A program made the translations under genes and the position numbers. Shown here in pieces: positions 34,428 through 43,175 of a stretch of DNA of 64,000 nucleotides. Numbering within the stretch: the stretch's first letter is position 1; every line of letters starts with the position of its first letter. The notes under the pieces were generated by a model. It made no database searches. It had not been told where the DNA came from and saw nothing but the letters and a program-made list of their open reading frames with translations. This DNA is from Phytoactinopolyspora halotolerans (GTDB lineage: Bacteria > Actinomycetota > Actinomycetes > Jiangellales > Jiangellaceae). Location: positions 124,001-188,000 of the forward strand of contig NZ_JAAGOA010000012.1 in the NCBI RefSeq assembly GCF_010550675.1, read 5' to 3'.

Positions 34428-35483
34428 GTGGTGGCGCGGCAGCACGGGAGGACACGCATCCAGCGACGGCCAGGTGGCGATGACGAGCCGCCTCGGCCGT
34501 CGTTCGTCCGGCTCGTCGTCACGGCAGCCTGTGCGCTCACCATCGCGGCCTGCGACTCCTCGGCACCGTCGACGCTGTCGCCGGCAGGTCCGGCGGCTCG
34601 CCAGATCACCGGGTTGTGGTGGCTGCTGTTCTGGATCTCGGCGGTCGTCTCCGTGGTCGTCTTCGTGCTGCTCGGCCGGGCCGTGCTGCGCGGACGGCGC
34701 GCCGGGGAGCGGGTGAACACGCGCTCCGGTAACCGCTTCGTCCTGATCATGGGCGTCGCCCTGCCGGTGCTCGTGCTTGCCGGCGTCTACGTCGTCGGAT
34801 TGCGCGACATGCGCGCCCTGCAGCACGACGGCGAGCCAGCCGCCTACACCGTCGAGGTAGTCGGCCACAAGTGGTGGTGGGAGGTGCGTTATCCCGACGA
34901 CGGCGCGGTCACCGCCAACGAGATCCACATCCCGGCGGGCGAGCCGGTCGATCTGGAGCTCACCACCGAGGACGTCAACCACAGCCTCTGGGTGCCGGAG
35001 CTGGCGCCGAAGGTGGATCTCATCGCCGGGCGTACCAACACGCTGCGGCTGGAGGCCGACGAACCCGGCGAATACCGCGGGCAGTGCGCCGAGTTCTGCG
35101 GCCTGCAGCACGCGAACATGGCGTTCATCGTCGTCGCGCATCCGCCCGAGGAGTTCCGCTCCTGGCTGGCCAACGAGAGCGAGCCGGCCCCGGAGCCCGA
35201 CACCCAGCCGGCCGCGGAAGGGCTCGAGGTGCTCGAGAGCAGTTCCTGCGCGACCTGCCACACCGTGCGCGGCACCGAGGCGGGCGGCACGCTCGGGCCC
35301 GACCTGACCCACCTCGCCGGCCGTCGCTATCTCGGCGCCGGCGCGGTACCGAACAACCCCGGGCACCTTGCCGGATGGATCTCGGACGCGCAATCCATCA
35401 AACCCGGGAACGAGATGCCGCCGCAGCCACTTCCGTCCGAGGACCTGCAGGCGTTGCTCGCCTACCTGGAGACATTGGAGTGA
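34428..35483 (+). CDS. coxB: Cytochrome c oxidase subunit II with fused cytochrome c domain (caa3 type)
   Basis: 351 residues. Lipoprotein-like N-terminus (LTIAAC), two membrane helices, then the CuA cupredoxin domain with ligands C220, C224, H228 and M231 (QCAEFCGLQHANM) and a preceding conserved HKWWWE aromatic patch. A C-terminal cytochrome c domain carries CATCH at 274-278 with a distal Met in NEMPPQPL. This fusion defines caa3 oxidases; the ordinary actinobacterial aa3 CtaC lacks it. GTG 34428 is used, GTG 34431 is possible. First gene of a nine- or ten-gene operon, divergent from ccm. Confidence 0.9.
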   Translation: MVARQHGRTRIQRRPGGDDEPPRPSFVRLVVTAACALTIAACDSSAPSTLSPAGPAARQITGLWWLLFWISAVVSVVVFVLLGRAVLRGRRAGERVNTRSGNRFVLIMGVALPVLVLAGVYVVGLRDMRALQHDGEPAAYTVEVVGHKWWWEVRYPDDGAVTANEIHIPAGEPVDLELTTEDVNHSLWVPELAPKVDLIAGRTNTLRLEADEPGEYRGQCAEFCGLQHANMAFIVVAHPPEEFRSWLANESEPAPEPDTQPAAEGLEVLESSSCATCHTVRGTEAGGTLGPDLTHLAGRRYLGAGAVPNNPGHLAGWISDAQSIKPGNEMPPQPLPSEDLQALLAYLETLE

Positions 35484-37444
35484 CGGTGAAGCCGGACACC
35501 ACAACGGCCGCGAGCGCCCCGCGTGCGGCGGATGATGCCGTCGGCGAACGGCTGTCCGAGACCTGGCCGGAGGAACACGGACTGTGGGCCTGGTTCACCA
35601 CGGTCGATCACAAGAAGATCGGCCGCCGCTATATGGTCACCGCCGCCGCGTACTTCGTCCTCGCCGGTGTCGCCGCGCTGGTGATGCGCACCCAGCTGGC
35701 CGGGCCGAACGGGGACGTCGTCGACCCGGAGCTGTTCGACCAGCTGTTCTCGCTGCACGGCACGGCGATGATCTTCCTGTTCGCCACGCCGATGCTGTTC
35801 GGGTTCGGGAACTTCCTGGTGCCGCTGATGCTGGGCACCCGGGACATGGCTTTTCCGCGGCTGAACGCGTTCGGGTACTGGGTGTTCGCGGCCGCCGGTA
35901 TCCTCATGTTCGGCAGCCTGCTGTTCGAGGCGGCACCGAACGCCGGCTGGTTCGCCTACGTGCCGCTCTCCGGCTCGGACCATTCCCCCGGCTACAACCT
36001 CGACGTGTACACGCTGGGACTGCTCTTCCTCGGGGTATCGACGACGGCCGGCGCCATCAACTTCATCGTCACGGCGCTGAAGCTGCGGGCACCGGGGATG
36101 AGCCTGAACCGGGTGCCGGTGTTCGTGTGGGCGATCGTCGTCACCTCGTTCATGGTCATCTTCGCTCTACCGCCGCTGAACGTGGCGAACGCGATGTTGT
36201 TCCTGGATCGCCGGTTCGGCACCAACTTCTTCGATACCGCGGAAGGCGGCGACGCCGTCCTGTGGCAGCACCTGTTCTGGCTCTTCGGGCACCCGGACGT
36301 GTACATCATCGTGCTCCCAGCGCTCGGGATCGTCTCCGCGATCGTGCCGACGTTCTCCCGGCGCGCCATCGCCGCCTACCCGCTGATCGTGCTGGCGACG
36401 GTGGCGACGGGGATCATCAGCTTCGGCGTGTGGGTGCACCACATGTTCGCCGTCGGCCTCCCCGACCTCTCGCTCACCTTCTTCTCCGCCGCCAGCCTGA
36501 TCATCACCGTCCCGGCCGGCATCCAGGTCTTCTGCTGGCTGGGCACCATGCTGATGGGTCGCCTGGTGCTCAACGTGGCGATGCTGTGGGTGCTCGGGTT
36601 CATCGTGCTGTTCGTGCTCGGCGGCGTCACCGGGGTGATGTTCGCCATCGTCCCGTTCGACCAGCAGACCACCGACTCCTACTTCGTGGTCGCGCATTTC
36701 CATTACGTGCTCTTCGGCGGAGCGGTGTTCCCGATCATCGCCGGGCTGTTCTACTGGTGGCCCAAGTTCACCGGACGGATGACCAGCCGCCGTGGTGGAC
36801 TGTGGTCGTTCTGGCTCACGTTCGCCGGGTTCAACCTGGCGTTCTTCCCGATGCATATCTCCGGGCTGCTCGGCATGCCGCGGCGGATCTACGTCTATCC
36901 AGGTGACACCGGATGGACCGTGTGGAACCTGTTGTCCACGCTCGGCGCATATCTGCTGACCGTCGGGTTGCTCGTCACGCTCGGCACCCTCGTGCACAGC
37001 CTGCGCCGCGGTGAGCGGGCCACCGACGATCCGTGGGGCGGGGAGACGCTGGAGTGGGCCGCCACGTCGCCGCCGAAGGTGTACAACCTGCCGGTCATTC
37101 CCACGGCACACAGCCTCACGCCGATGTGGGACGAGCGCAGCCTCGCCTCGTTCACCGATGGGATCGCCGACGACGAACGTGTGCTGGCGCACCAGCACGC
37201 CGTGCTGCGTACCTCCGAACTGGACGGCCGGCTGGAACATCCGCCGCTGGAGATGCCCGAGGACTCCCCATTGCCGCTCGTGGTGGCGGCGTCGCTGTTC
37301 GCCGGCACACTCGCGCTGCTGCTCGGCTGGTACGAGGGCACGCTGGTGCTCCTCGTCGCCGTCGCGGCGCTCTGCTGGTGGCTGTGGCCGCACCGCTCGC
37401 CGATTCCGGAGGACGGCGCCGACGGAGGAGGTGGTCAAACGTGA
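35480..37444 (+). CDS. coxA: Cytochrome c oxidase subunit I
   Basis: 654 residues. Twelve core helices with haem a, haem a3 and CuB ligands recognisable: FSLHGTAMIF, WQHLFWLFGHPDVYI (CuB His and cross-linked Tyr), VWVHHMFAVG and VAHFHYVLFGG. It reduces O2 to water and pumps protons. A C-terminal extension of about 130 residues holds a soluble stretch and two more helices, as in fused caa3-type subunits. GTG 35480 forms GTGA with the coxB stop; GTG 35486 is also well placed behind GGAG. Confidence 0.95.
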   Translation: MTVKPDTTTAASAPRAADDAVGERLSETWPEEHGLWAWFTTVDHKKIGRRYMVTAAAYFVLAGVAALVMRTQLAGPNGDVVDPELFDQLFSLHGTAMIFLFATPMLFGFGNFLVPLMLGTRDMAFPRLNAFGYWVFAAAGILMFGSLLFEAAPNAGWFAYVPLSGSDHSPGYNLDVYTLGLLFLGVSTTAGAINFIVTALKLRAPGMSLNRVPVFVWAIVVTSFMVIFALPPLNVANAMLFLDRRFGTNFFDTAEGGDAVLWQHLFWLFGHPDVYIIVLPALGIVSAIVPTFSRRAIAAYPLIVLATVATGIISFGVWVHHMFAVGLPDLSLTFFSAASLIITVPAGIQVFCWLGTMLMGRLVLNVAMLWVLGFIVLFVLGGVTGVMFAIVPFDQQTTDSYFVVAHFHYVLFGGAVFPIIAGLFYWWPKFTGRMTSRRGGLWSFWLTFAGFNLAFFPMHISGLLGMPRRIYVYPGDTGWTVWNLLSTLGAYLLTVGLLVTLGTLVHSLRRGERATDDPWGGETLEWAATSPPKVYNLPVIPTAHSLTPMWDERSLASFTDGIADDERVLAHQHAVLRTSELDGRLEHPPLEMPEDSPLPLVVAASLFAGTLALLLGWYEGTLVLLVAVAALCWWLWPHRSPIPEDGADGGGGQT

Positions 37445-38070
37445 ATGCGGTGGACATGCGGAGCGTCAGCCGGGCCACCGAGCCGGAGGCGCTGGCCACC
37501 GAACGGCCACGGGGCCGCACTCCGGCGTGGTGGGGCATGGTGCTGCTGATCACCACCGAGGTGGTCCTGTTCGCTGTCCTGCTGGCGAGCTACTTCTTCG
37601 TGCAGTTCACTACCGAGGGGCCGTGGCCGCCCGGCGGGATCCGAACGCCCGAGCTGCGCCTGCCGCTGATCATGACCGTGCTTCTGCTGTCCAGCAGCGC
37701 CCCGATGGCGTGGGCGGACCGGGCCATCCGGCGCGGGTACCAGGGCCAGCTGGCCGCCGGGCTGGCGCTGGCCTTGCTGCTCGGCGCCGCCTTCCTGACC
37801 CTGCAGGGCATCGAGTACGACACCAAACTGGCCGAGTTCACCTGGACGTCGTACGCGTACGGCTCCCTGTTCTACGCCATCACCGGATTCCACGGTTTCC
37901 ACGTGGCGGCCGGCCTGTTCATGATCGGATTCACGCTCGTGGGCACCCTGCGTGGACGGTACACCTACGAGCGGCACGAACGGGTCCGGCAGGTGGCCTT
38001 CTACTGGCACGCCATCGACGGGCTGTGGATCTTGATCCTTTCGTCGCTCTACCTGAGCCCGCACGTGTGA
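37441..38070 (+). CDS. coxC: Cytochrome c oxidase subunit III
   Basis: 209 residues with five to six helices. Family motifs include WWGMVLLITTEVVLFA at the start of helix 1, FHGFHVAAGLFMIGF and VAFYWHAIDGLWILI. It stabilises subunit I and its proton uptake. GTG 37441 overlaps the coxA stop (GTGA). Confidence 0.95.
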   Translation: MNAVDMRSVSRATEPEALATERPRGRTPAWWGMVLLITTEVVLFAVLLASYFFVQFTTEGPWPPGGIRTPELRLPLIMTVLLLSSSAPMAWADRAIRRGYQGQLAAGLALALLLGAAFLTLQGIEYDTKLAEFTWTSYAYGSLFYAITGFHGFHVAAGLFMIGFTLVGTLRGRYTYERHERVRQVAFYWHAIDGLWILILSSLYLSPHV

Positions 38071-38081
38071 GGAGCCAGCGC

Positions 38082-38525
38082 ATGCCTGCGCCTCGATCAT
38101 CGCAGCGCCGGCTCCCGGCCGGCGCCCGCCGGCTCGGTGCCGGATTGATGTGGTTCGCCGTGCTGGGCGGCATCACCGCCTGGGCGATCCACCTCGTGCT
38201 GGCCTGGGGAACCGTCGAGCTCGCCTGCACGCGTGCCGAAACCGGCCCGGGTGGCGAGGTCACCGTCCTGGGCATGTCGCTGCGTGGGTTCGTCGCCGCG
38301 GTCGCGACGGCCATCCCGCTTGCAGTCGCGATCGCCTCACTGATCGCGTCGTGGCGGTTCCGATCGCGCCAGCTCGCCGGTGAGCATCGCGAGACGGCGG
38401 GCGACGAGCCGCGGCTGGATCGCGCGGTGCTCATGGTCCAGCTGGGCCTCGGCCTGAATGTCTTCTCCGTCCTGATGATCGCCTTCGGCGGTCTGGCCGT
38501 CCTGTGGTTCTCGCCATGCACATGA
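38082..38525 (+). CDS. Small membrane protein of the caa3 operon
   Basis: 147 residues with three predicted helices (about 20-45, 62-85 and 115-140) and no haem or metal motif. It lies between coxC and ctaG, with GGAG seven bases before ATG 38082, and its stop overlaps the next start. Similar unnamed proteins occupy this place in other caa3 operons, so it may be a minor oxidase subunit or assembly factor. I do not recognise a characterised family. Confidence 0.65.
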   Translation: MPAPRSSQRRLPAGARRLGAGLMWFAVLGGITAWAIHLVLAWGTVELACTRAETGPGGEVTVLGMSLRGFVAAVATAIPLAVAIASLIASWRFRSRQLAGEHRETAGDEPRLDRAVLMVQLGLGLNVFSVLMIAFGGLAVLWFSPCT

Positions 38526-39523
38526 CGGTCCTCGCCCACGCCACCACCGAGCAGCCCGCTTGGTGGAACACCGCGGCGACCGCCGGCGGCCTCGGCGCGT
38601 TCGTCGCCGCGTACGCGGGCGGACTGCGCGTACTCGGGCGGCGAGGACGCTCTGAGAAACTGGTCCCGGAGCACGCGTCGGAACAGGCCCCGGGTCAGGC
38701 CCCGAACCAGGTTTCGGATCCGGCCCCAGATCAGGCCGCGGAGCATGCGTCGGCGCTGTGGCGCGGCGTCGAACGCCACGGCCACCTGCGCGTACTCGCC
38801 TTCGCCGCCGCGCTCGCGGCACTCGCCGTCGCGCTGCTGTCGCCGCTGGAGACGGCGGCCGAGACCTACTTCTCCGCGCACATGGTCCAGCACATGCTGC
38901 TGATCGCGGTGGCGGCACCACTGCTGGCGGTGGGAGCGCCGGGACTGCCGCTGCTGCTGTCCCTGCCGCCCCGGCTGCGGCGCGCGGTGGGCGGCCGATT
39001 GGTCCGCTGGCGACGCCGTCCGCCCGGCCGCGCGTTCGCCCACGCGCTCGCCCACCCCGTGACCGCATGGTTCCTGCACATCGGCGTGCTGTGGGCCTGG
39101 CACATGCCGGCCGCATACGATGCCACGCTGCACTCCGAGGCGGTCCATGTCATCGAGCACCTGAGCTTCGTGCTGACCAGCTGGCTGCTCTGGTGGCATG
39201 TGGCGACCCCGGGTCGCGCACGTATGCGCGGACCGGTGGCCGCGATGTACCTGTTCACCGTCTTGCTACCGAGCGCGGCCCTGGGTGCGGTGCTGACGCT
39301 GGCACCCGCACCCCTGTATGCCGAACAAGCAGCGCGGACCGAGCACGCCGGTGCCGACGCCCTGGCCGACCAGCAGCTGGCGGGCCTGGTGATGTGGGTG
39401 CCCGCCGATGTGCTCTACCTGCTGGCGATCGTGGGGCTGGTCTTCGCCTGGGTTTCCGGCCACCGGACTGCTACCCCGTTGACGGCGACCCCGCCGGAGG
39501 TGATCCACGATGCTTCGCCATAG
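38522..39523 (+). CDS. ctaG: Cytochrome c oxidase assembly protein, CtaG (Caa3_CtaG) family
   Basis: About 333 residues, seven helices, with the Caa3_CtaG signatures SAHMVQHMLLIAVAAPLL, LHIGVLWAWHMPAAYD and HVIEHLSFVLTSWLLWW; the conserved His are candidate copper ligands. It is thought to help insert CuB into the oxidase. ATG 38522 overlaps the previous stop (ATGA); ATG 38516 is in frame as well. A Gln/Ala/Pro-rich degenerate repeat (QAPGQAPNQ) lies between helices 1 and 2. Confidence 0.85.
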   Translation: MTVLAHATTEQPAWWNTAATAGGLGAFVAAYAGGLRVLGRRGRSEKLVPEHASEQAPGQAPNQVSDPAPDQAAEHASALWRGVERHGHLRVLAFAAALAALAVALLSPLETAAETYFSAHMVQHMLLIAVAAPLLAVGAPGLPLLLSLPPRLRRAVGGRLVRWRRRPPGRAFAHALAHPVTAWFLHIGVLWAWHMPAAYDATLHSEAVHVIEHLSFVLTSWLLWWHVATPGRARMRGPVAAMYLFTVLLPSAALGAVLTLAPAPLYAEQAARTEHAGADALADQQLAGLVMWVPADVLYLLAIVGLVFAWVSGHRTATPLTATPPEVIHDASP

Positions 39524-40070
39524 CGACCGCAGCCGGACCGGAGGGCTTGGCCGGCTACGAGCGGATGGCCGGCTAGGAGCGGAAGGCCGGCTAGGAGCGG
39601 AAGGCCGGCTAGGAGCGGAAGGCCGGCTAGGAGCGGAAGGCCGGCTAGGAGCGGATAGCCGGTTACGAGCGCGTGGCCGGCTAGGAGCGCGTGTCCCGTT
39701 CGCCGCACCGCTGGCGCTGTGCGCCGCGGCCGCGCTCGCCCTCGGCGGCTGTGCGGACGACGACACCGAGTCGCCCGCTCGGGTGCCCGGCGGCGATCCG
39801 GACCGTGGCCGGGAGCTCGCGGCGGAGTACGGATGTGCATCGTGTCACGTCATTCCTGGTGTCGACGGTGCCGACGGCACGGTCGGCCCGCCGCTGACCG
39901 ACTTCGGCTTGCGCAGTTACGTCGCGGGCGTGTTGCCGAACAGCGGAGAGAACCTGCAGCGCTGGATCCGCGACCCGCAAGACGTCATCCCCGGGAACGC
40001 GATGCCGGACATGGGCGTGACCGCCGAGGACGCGCGTGACCTTGCCGCCTACCTGCTGACGTTGAGATGA
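39510..40070 (+). CDS. Monohaem cytochrome c lipoprotein with an N-terminal repeat
   Basis: 186 residues. Residues 60-80 are a lipoprotein signal (ALCAAAALALGGC) and the mature part is a class I cytochrome c with CASCH near 113 and a distal Met in NAMPDMG. It likely shuttles electrons from the bc complex to the caa3 oxidase. The signal is preceded by some 55 residues of RLGAEG repeats, which is abnormal for a lipoprotein; either the signal is internal or translation starts later. ATG 39510 has GGAGG nine bases upstream and overlaps the end of ctaG by 14 bases. Confidence 0.8.
   Translation: MLRHSDRSRTGGLGRLRADGRLGAEGRLGAEGRLGAEGRLGAEGRLGADSRLRARGRLGARVPFAAPLALCAAAALALGGCADDDTESPARVPGGDPDRGRELAAEYGCASCHVIPGVDGADGTVGPPLTDFGLRSYVAGVLPNSGENLQRWIRDPQDVIPGNAMPDMGVTAEDARDLAAYLLTLR
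39551..39690 (+). repeat. 18-bp tandem repeat, about eight copies, in the cytochrome c 5' end
   Basis: Units of CGGCTAGGAGCGGAAGGC, four nearly identical in the middle and more degenerate at both edges, encode RLGAEG hexapeptides. The identity of the central copies implies recent expansion. The unit length keeps the reading frame. Confidence 0.9.
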
Positions 40071-40933
40071 GCACCATGGACCGACCGCAATCGGGCAGCC
40101 GGCACCGGCTCCGACGCGCCGCCGTGGCGGTGCTGGCCCTGGCGACCGCGGGGCTGCTCGGCTTCGGCGTGCCGGGCACCGGGTCGGCCGGCCACGGCAA
40201 CGTATCCGACCACGGGATCGCCGGCGACGACGGCATCGCCGGCGAGGCCGCAACGCCCGGGCCCGTCACCACAGACGACCCGGCCCTGGACGACAGCGAA
40301 GCCGTGCGCCGCGGCCGCGAGCTCTACGGGCAGAGCTGTGCATCCTGTCACGGCCAACAAGGGGAAGGCACCCACCGCGGGCCGTCGCTGGAAGGCGTGG
40401 GCGCGGCGAGCGCCGACTTCTACCTCTCCACCGGCCGGATGCCGATCGACCACCCGGACGAGGATCCCCGGCGTCGCGAACCGGCGCTGAACGAGGACGA
40501 GATCCACGCGCTGGTCAGCTACGTAGCCTCACTCGGTGATGGCCCACCGATCCCGACCGTCGAGGAAGGCGACGCGTCGCAGGGACGCCACCTGTACCTC
40601 GGCAGTTGTGCATCCTGTCACTCGCCCTCCACCACCGGCGGCGCGATGCCGCACGGCGAGGTCTCCCCCTCGCTCGTCCCGAGCGCCCCGACCCAGATCG
40701 CGGAGGCGATCCGGCTGGGCCCCGGGACGATGCCGCCGTTCTCCGAACACGCGTTGAGCGACGAGGAGATGAACGACCTGATCGCCTATGTGATCGCGCT
40801 GCGCGAGCCCCGGGACCATGGTGGCAACCCGCTCGGCACGTACGGCCCTGCGGTCGAAGGGCTGGTCGGCTGGGTGGTCGGGCTGGGGCTGCTGCTCGTC
40901 GTCGCCCGGATGCTGGGGAAGCGAGCGCCATGA
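40067..40933 (+). CDS. qcrC: Dihaem cytochrome c subunit of the bc complex
   Basis: 288 residues: N-terminal signal/anchor (about 17-40), two cytochrome c domains each with CASCH, and a C-terminal membrane helix (VGWVVGLGLLLVVARML). This is the QcrC layout of actinobacterial bc complexes, which pass electrons directly to the oxidase. ATG overlaps the previous stop (ATGA). The region after the signal contains degenerate DHGIAGDDGIAGE repeats. Confidence 0.9.
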   Translation: MSTMDRPQSGSRHRLRRAAVAVLALATAGLLGFGVPGTGSAGHGNVSDHGIAGDDGIAGEAATPGPVTTDDPALDDSEAVRRGRELYGQSCASCHGQQGEGTHRGPSLEGVGAASADFYLSTGRMPIDHPDEDPRRREPALNEDEIHALVSYVASLGDGPPIPTVEEGDASQGRHLYLGSCASCHSPSTTGGAMPHGEVSPSLVPSAPTQIAEAIRLGPGTMPPFSEHALSDEEMNDLIAYVIALREPRDHGGNPLGTYGPAVEGLVGWVVGLGLLLVVARMLGKRAP

Positions 40934-41784
40934 CCGGAAGCCGCGACCGCCAGGGATACGGCGCCATCACCGCCGCGTTCGGCATCACCGCACTGGCTGG
41001 CGCGGGGTTCGCCGTCGTCTACGCGCTCGATGCAGGCGTGCGGCTGCAGGGACTCACCCTGCTGGTGGCCTTCGGCAGCCTTGCGATCGGGTTCGGCCTC
41101 TGGTCCCGCCGGCACATGCCGGAAGGGATGTTCGTGGAGGAACACCCGGTGACGGTGTCCTCTCCGGACGAACGTCGCGCGTTGTACTCCGCCGTCGACC
41201 GCGCGCACGCGCCGCTGATCACCACGCCGTGGCCCCGGCGCATGCTCTTGACCGGGCTCGGCACCCTGGGTGCCGCGCTGCTCTTCCCTATCCGGTCGAT
41301 GTTCACCGGGCCAGAGCCGAACAGCTCGCTCAGTTCGACCCCCTGGCGCGCCGGAGCCCTCGTGGTGCGCGAGGACGGCAGCCCGGTCCGCCCCGGGGAC
41401 CTCGATGTCGACTCGATGCTGACGGTGTACCCGGAGGGCTACACCCATGCCGGCGACACCGCTGTCGCACTGGTGCGGTTGCGCCCGGAGCAGCTCGCCC
41501 TGGATGCCGCCGCACTCGCCGGGACCGTGAACGGCGTGGTGGCGTACTCCAAGCTGTGCACGCACGCCGGCTGCCCGGTCGGGCAGTTCGTCCCGACCAC
41601 CGCACAGCTGATGTGCCCGTGCCACCAGTCCCTGTTCGACGTGCCGGACGGCGCCGTTCCGGTGGCCGGCCCGGCCGCGCGTCCGCTTCCCCAGCTTCCG
41701 ATCGGCGTCGACGACGCGGGGATGCTCATCGCTCTGGACGGGTTCTCCGAGCCGGTGGGCCCGGGCTACTGGACGACGACATGA
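40930..41784 (+). CDS. qcrA: Rieske iron-sulfur subunit of the bc complex
   Basis: 284 residues. Two or three helices in the first 130 residues, then a Rieske domain: C210-T-H212 and C229-P-C-H232 bind the [2Fe-2S] cluster, with C215 and C231 as the disulfide pair (CTHAGCPVG; CPCHQSLFD). It oxidises quinol and passes one electron to cytochrome c. The ATG at 40930 overlaps qcrC (ATGA); the longer frame upstream is a shadow. Confidence 0.95.
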   Translation: MTGSRDRQGYGAITAAFGITALAGAGFAVVYALDAGVRLQGLTLLVAFGSLAIGFGLWSRRHMPEGMFVEEHPVTVSSPDERRALYSAVDRAHAPLITTPWPRRMLLTGLGTLGAALLFPIRSMFTGPEPNSSLSSTPWRAGALVVREDGSPVRPGDLDVDSMLTVYPEGYTHAGDTAVALVRLRPEQLALDAAALAGTVNGVVAYSKLCTHAGCPVGQFVPTTAQLMCPCHQSLFDVPDGAVPVAGPAARPLPQLPIGVDDAGMLIALDGFSEPVGPGYWTTT

Positions 41785-43175
41785 TCGGCCGTCGCGTCGT
41801 ACGGTTCGCCGACGAGCGACTACGTCTCGCGCAGATCGTCCGCAAGGGGATGGCCAAGGTCTTCCCAGACCACTGGTCGTTCATGCTCGGCGAGATCGCG
41901 CTCTACAGCTTCCTGGTCCTCGTCCTCACCGGCGTGTATCTGTCGCTCTTCTTCGAGCCCAGCACCGGCGAGCGGCTGTACACCGGAAGCTTCGAACCGC
42001 TCAACGGGGAGATGCTATCCGCGGCCTTCGCCTCCACAGTGGAGCTGAGCTGGGATGTACGCGGCGGGTTGCTGATGCGGCAGGCGCACCATTGGGCCGC
42101 GCTGATCTTCGTCGCCGCCATCGTCGCCCATCTGTCCCGTATCTTCTTCACCGGCGCGTTCCGCAAGCCGCGCGACATCAACTGGGTGGTCGGCACCACC
42201 TTGCTCCTGCTCGCCGTCTTCAACGGTTTCGCCGGTTACTCGCTTCCGGACGACTTGCTGTCCGGGAGCGGGCTACGTATTGCTTCGGCGATCGTGCTGT
42301 CCGTACCGGTGATCGGTAGCTGGATGCAGTTCGTCCTCTTCGGCGGCGAGTTCCCCGGCAACGACGTCATCGAGCGGCTCTACGCTGCACATATCCTGCT
42401 GGTGCCCGGGGCGATCGCGCTGCTGATCGGCGTCCACCTGACGATCCTCATCCGGCAGAAACACAGCCAGTTCCGCGGCCCCGGCCGCGGTGAGCGCAAC
42501 GTCGTGGGATCGCGGATGTGGCCGGATTACGCCTTCCGATCCATCGCGCTGCTGTGCGCGGTGGCGGCCGTCGTCTTCGGGCTGGGAGGGTTCGCCCAGA
42601 TCAATCCGGTGTGGTTGTGGGGACCGTTCGAACCCAGCCACGTGACGACGCCGGCCCAGCCGGACTGGTACGTCGGCTGGGTGGAAGGAGCGCTCCGGCT
42701 GTTCCCACCGGTGGAGTTCACCGTCTTCGGGCATCTGGTGCCGGCGCCGTTCATTCCAGGTGTGCTGATTCCGGCTGTGACCTTCCTGGTGATCTATTGC
42801 TGGCCCTGGCTGGAGCGACGGTTCACCAAGGACGCCGTCCATCACCATCAGCTCGACCGGCCGCGTGAGCACCCGTTCCGCATCGCCGTCGGTGTCTGGG
42901 CGCTGTGGTTCTACGGTCTGCTCCTGATCGCCGCCGCCGACGACATTATCGCCGCGGAACTGCGGATACCTGTCTTCGACCTCGTCCGGCTACTGCAGGT
43001 GGCGGTGCTGATCCTTCCGCTGCTGGCCGCCTTCATCGCGTACGTGCTCGCCCGCGCATTGCGCGCACATCCGGAACACAGGCTCACCACTATGCGCTGG
43101 CAACACCTCGGCGCCGGGCTGCCCCGGCGACGTCGCCGACACGCGTCGGCGTCCGTACGCAGGAGCACCGAATGA
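41781..43175 (+). CDS. qcrB: Cytochrome b subunit of the bc complex
   Basis: 464 residues, eight or more helices. The four haem b His are in RQAHHWAALIFVAAIVAH and YAAHILLVPGAIALLIGVH, and the Qo-site motif is PDWY (AQPDWYVGW), the actinobacterial form of PEWY. Together with QcrA and QcrC it forms the quinol:cytochrome c oxidoreductase. Shorter at its C-terminus than QcrB of the standard actinobacterial bcc-aa3 supercomplex. ATG overlaps qcrA (ATGA). Confidence 0.95.
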   Translation: MIGRRVVRFADERLRLAQIVRKGMAKVFPDHWSFMLGEIALYSFLVLVLTGVYLSLFFEPSTGERLYTGSFEPLNGEMLSAAFASTVELSWDVRGGLLMRQAHHWAALIFVAAIVAHLSRIFFTGAFRKPRDINWVVGTTLLLLAVFNGFAGYSLPDDLLSGSGLRIASAIVLSVPVIGSWMQFVLFGGEFPGNDVIERLYAAHILLVPGAIALLIGVHLTILIRQKHSQFRGPGRGERNVVGSRMWPDYAFRSIALLCAVAAVVFGLGGFAQINPVWLWGPFEPSHVTTPAQPDWYVGWVEGALRLFPPVEFTVFGHLVPAPFIPGVLIPAVTFLVIYCWPWLERRFTKDAVHHHQLDRPREHPFRIAVGVWALWFYGLLLIAAADDIIAAELRIPVFDLVRLLQVAVLILPLLAAFIAYVLARALRAHPEHRLTTMRWQHLGAGLPRRRRRHASASVRRSTE

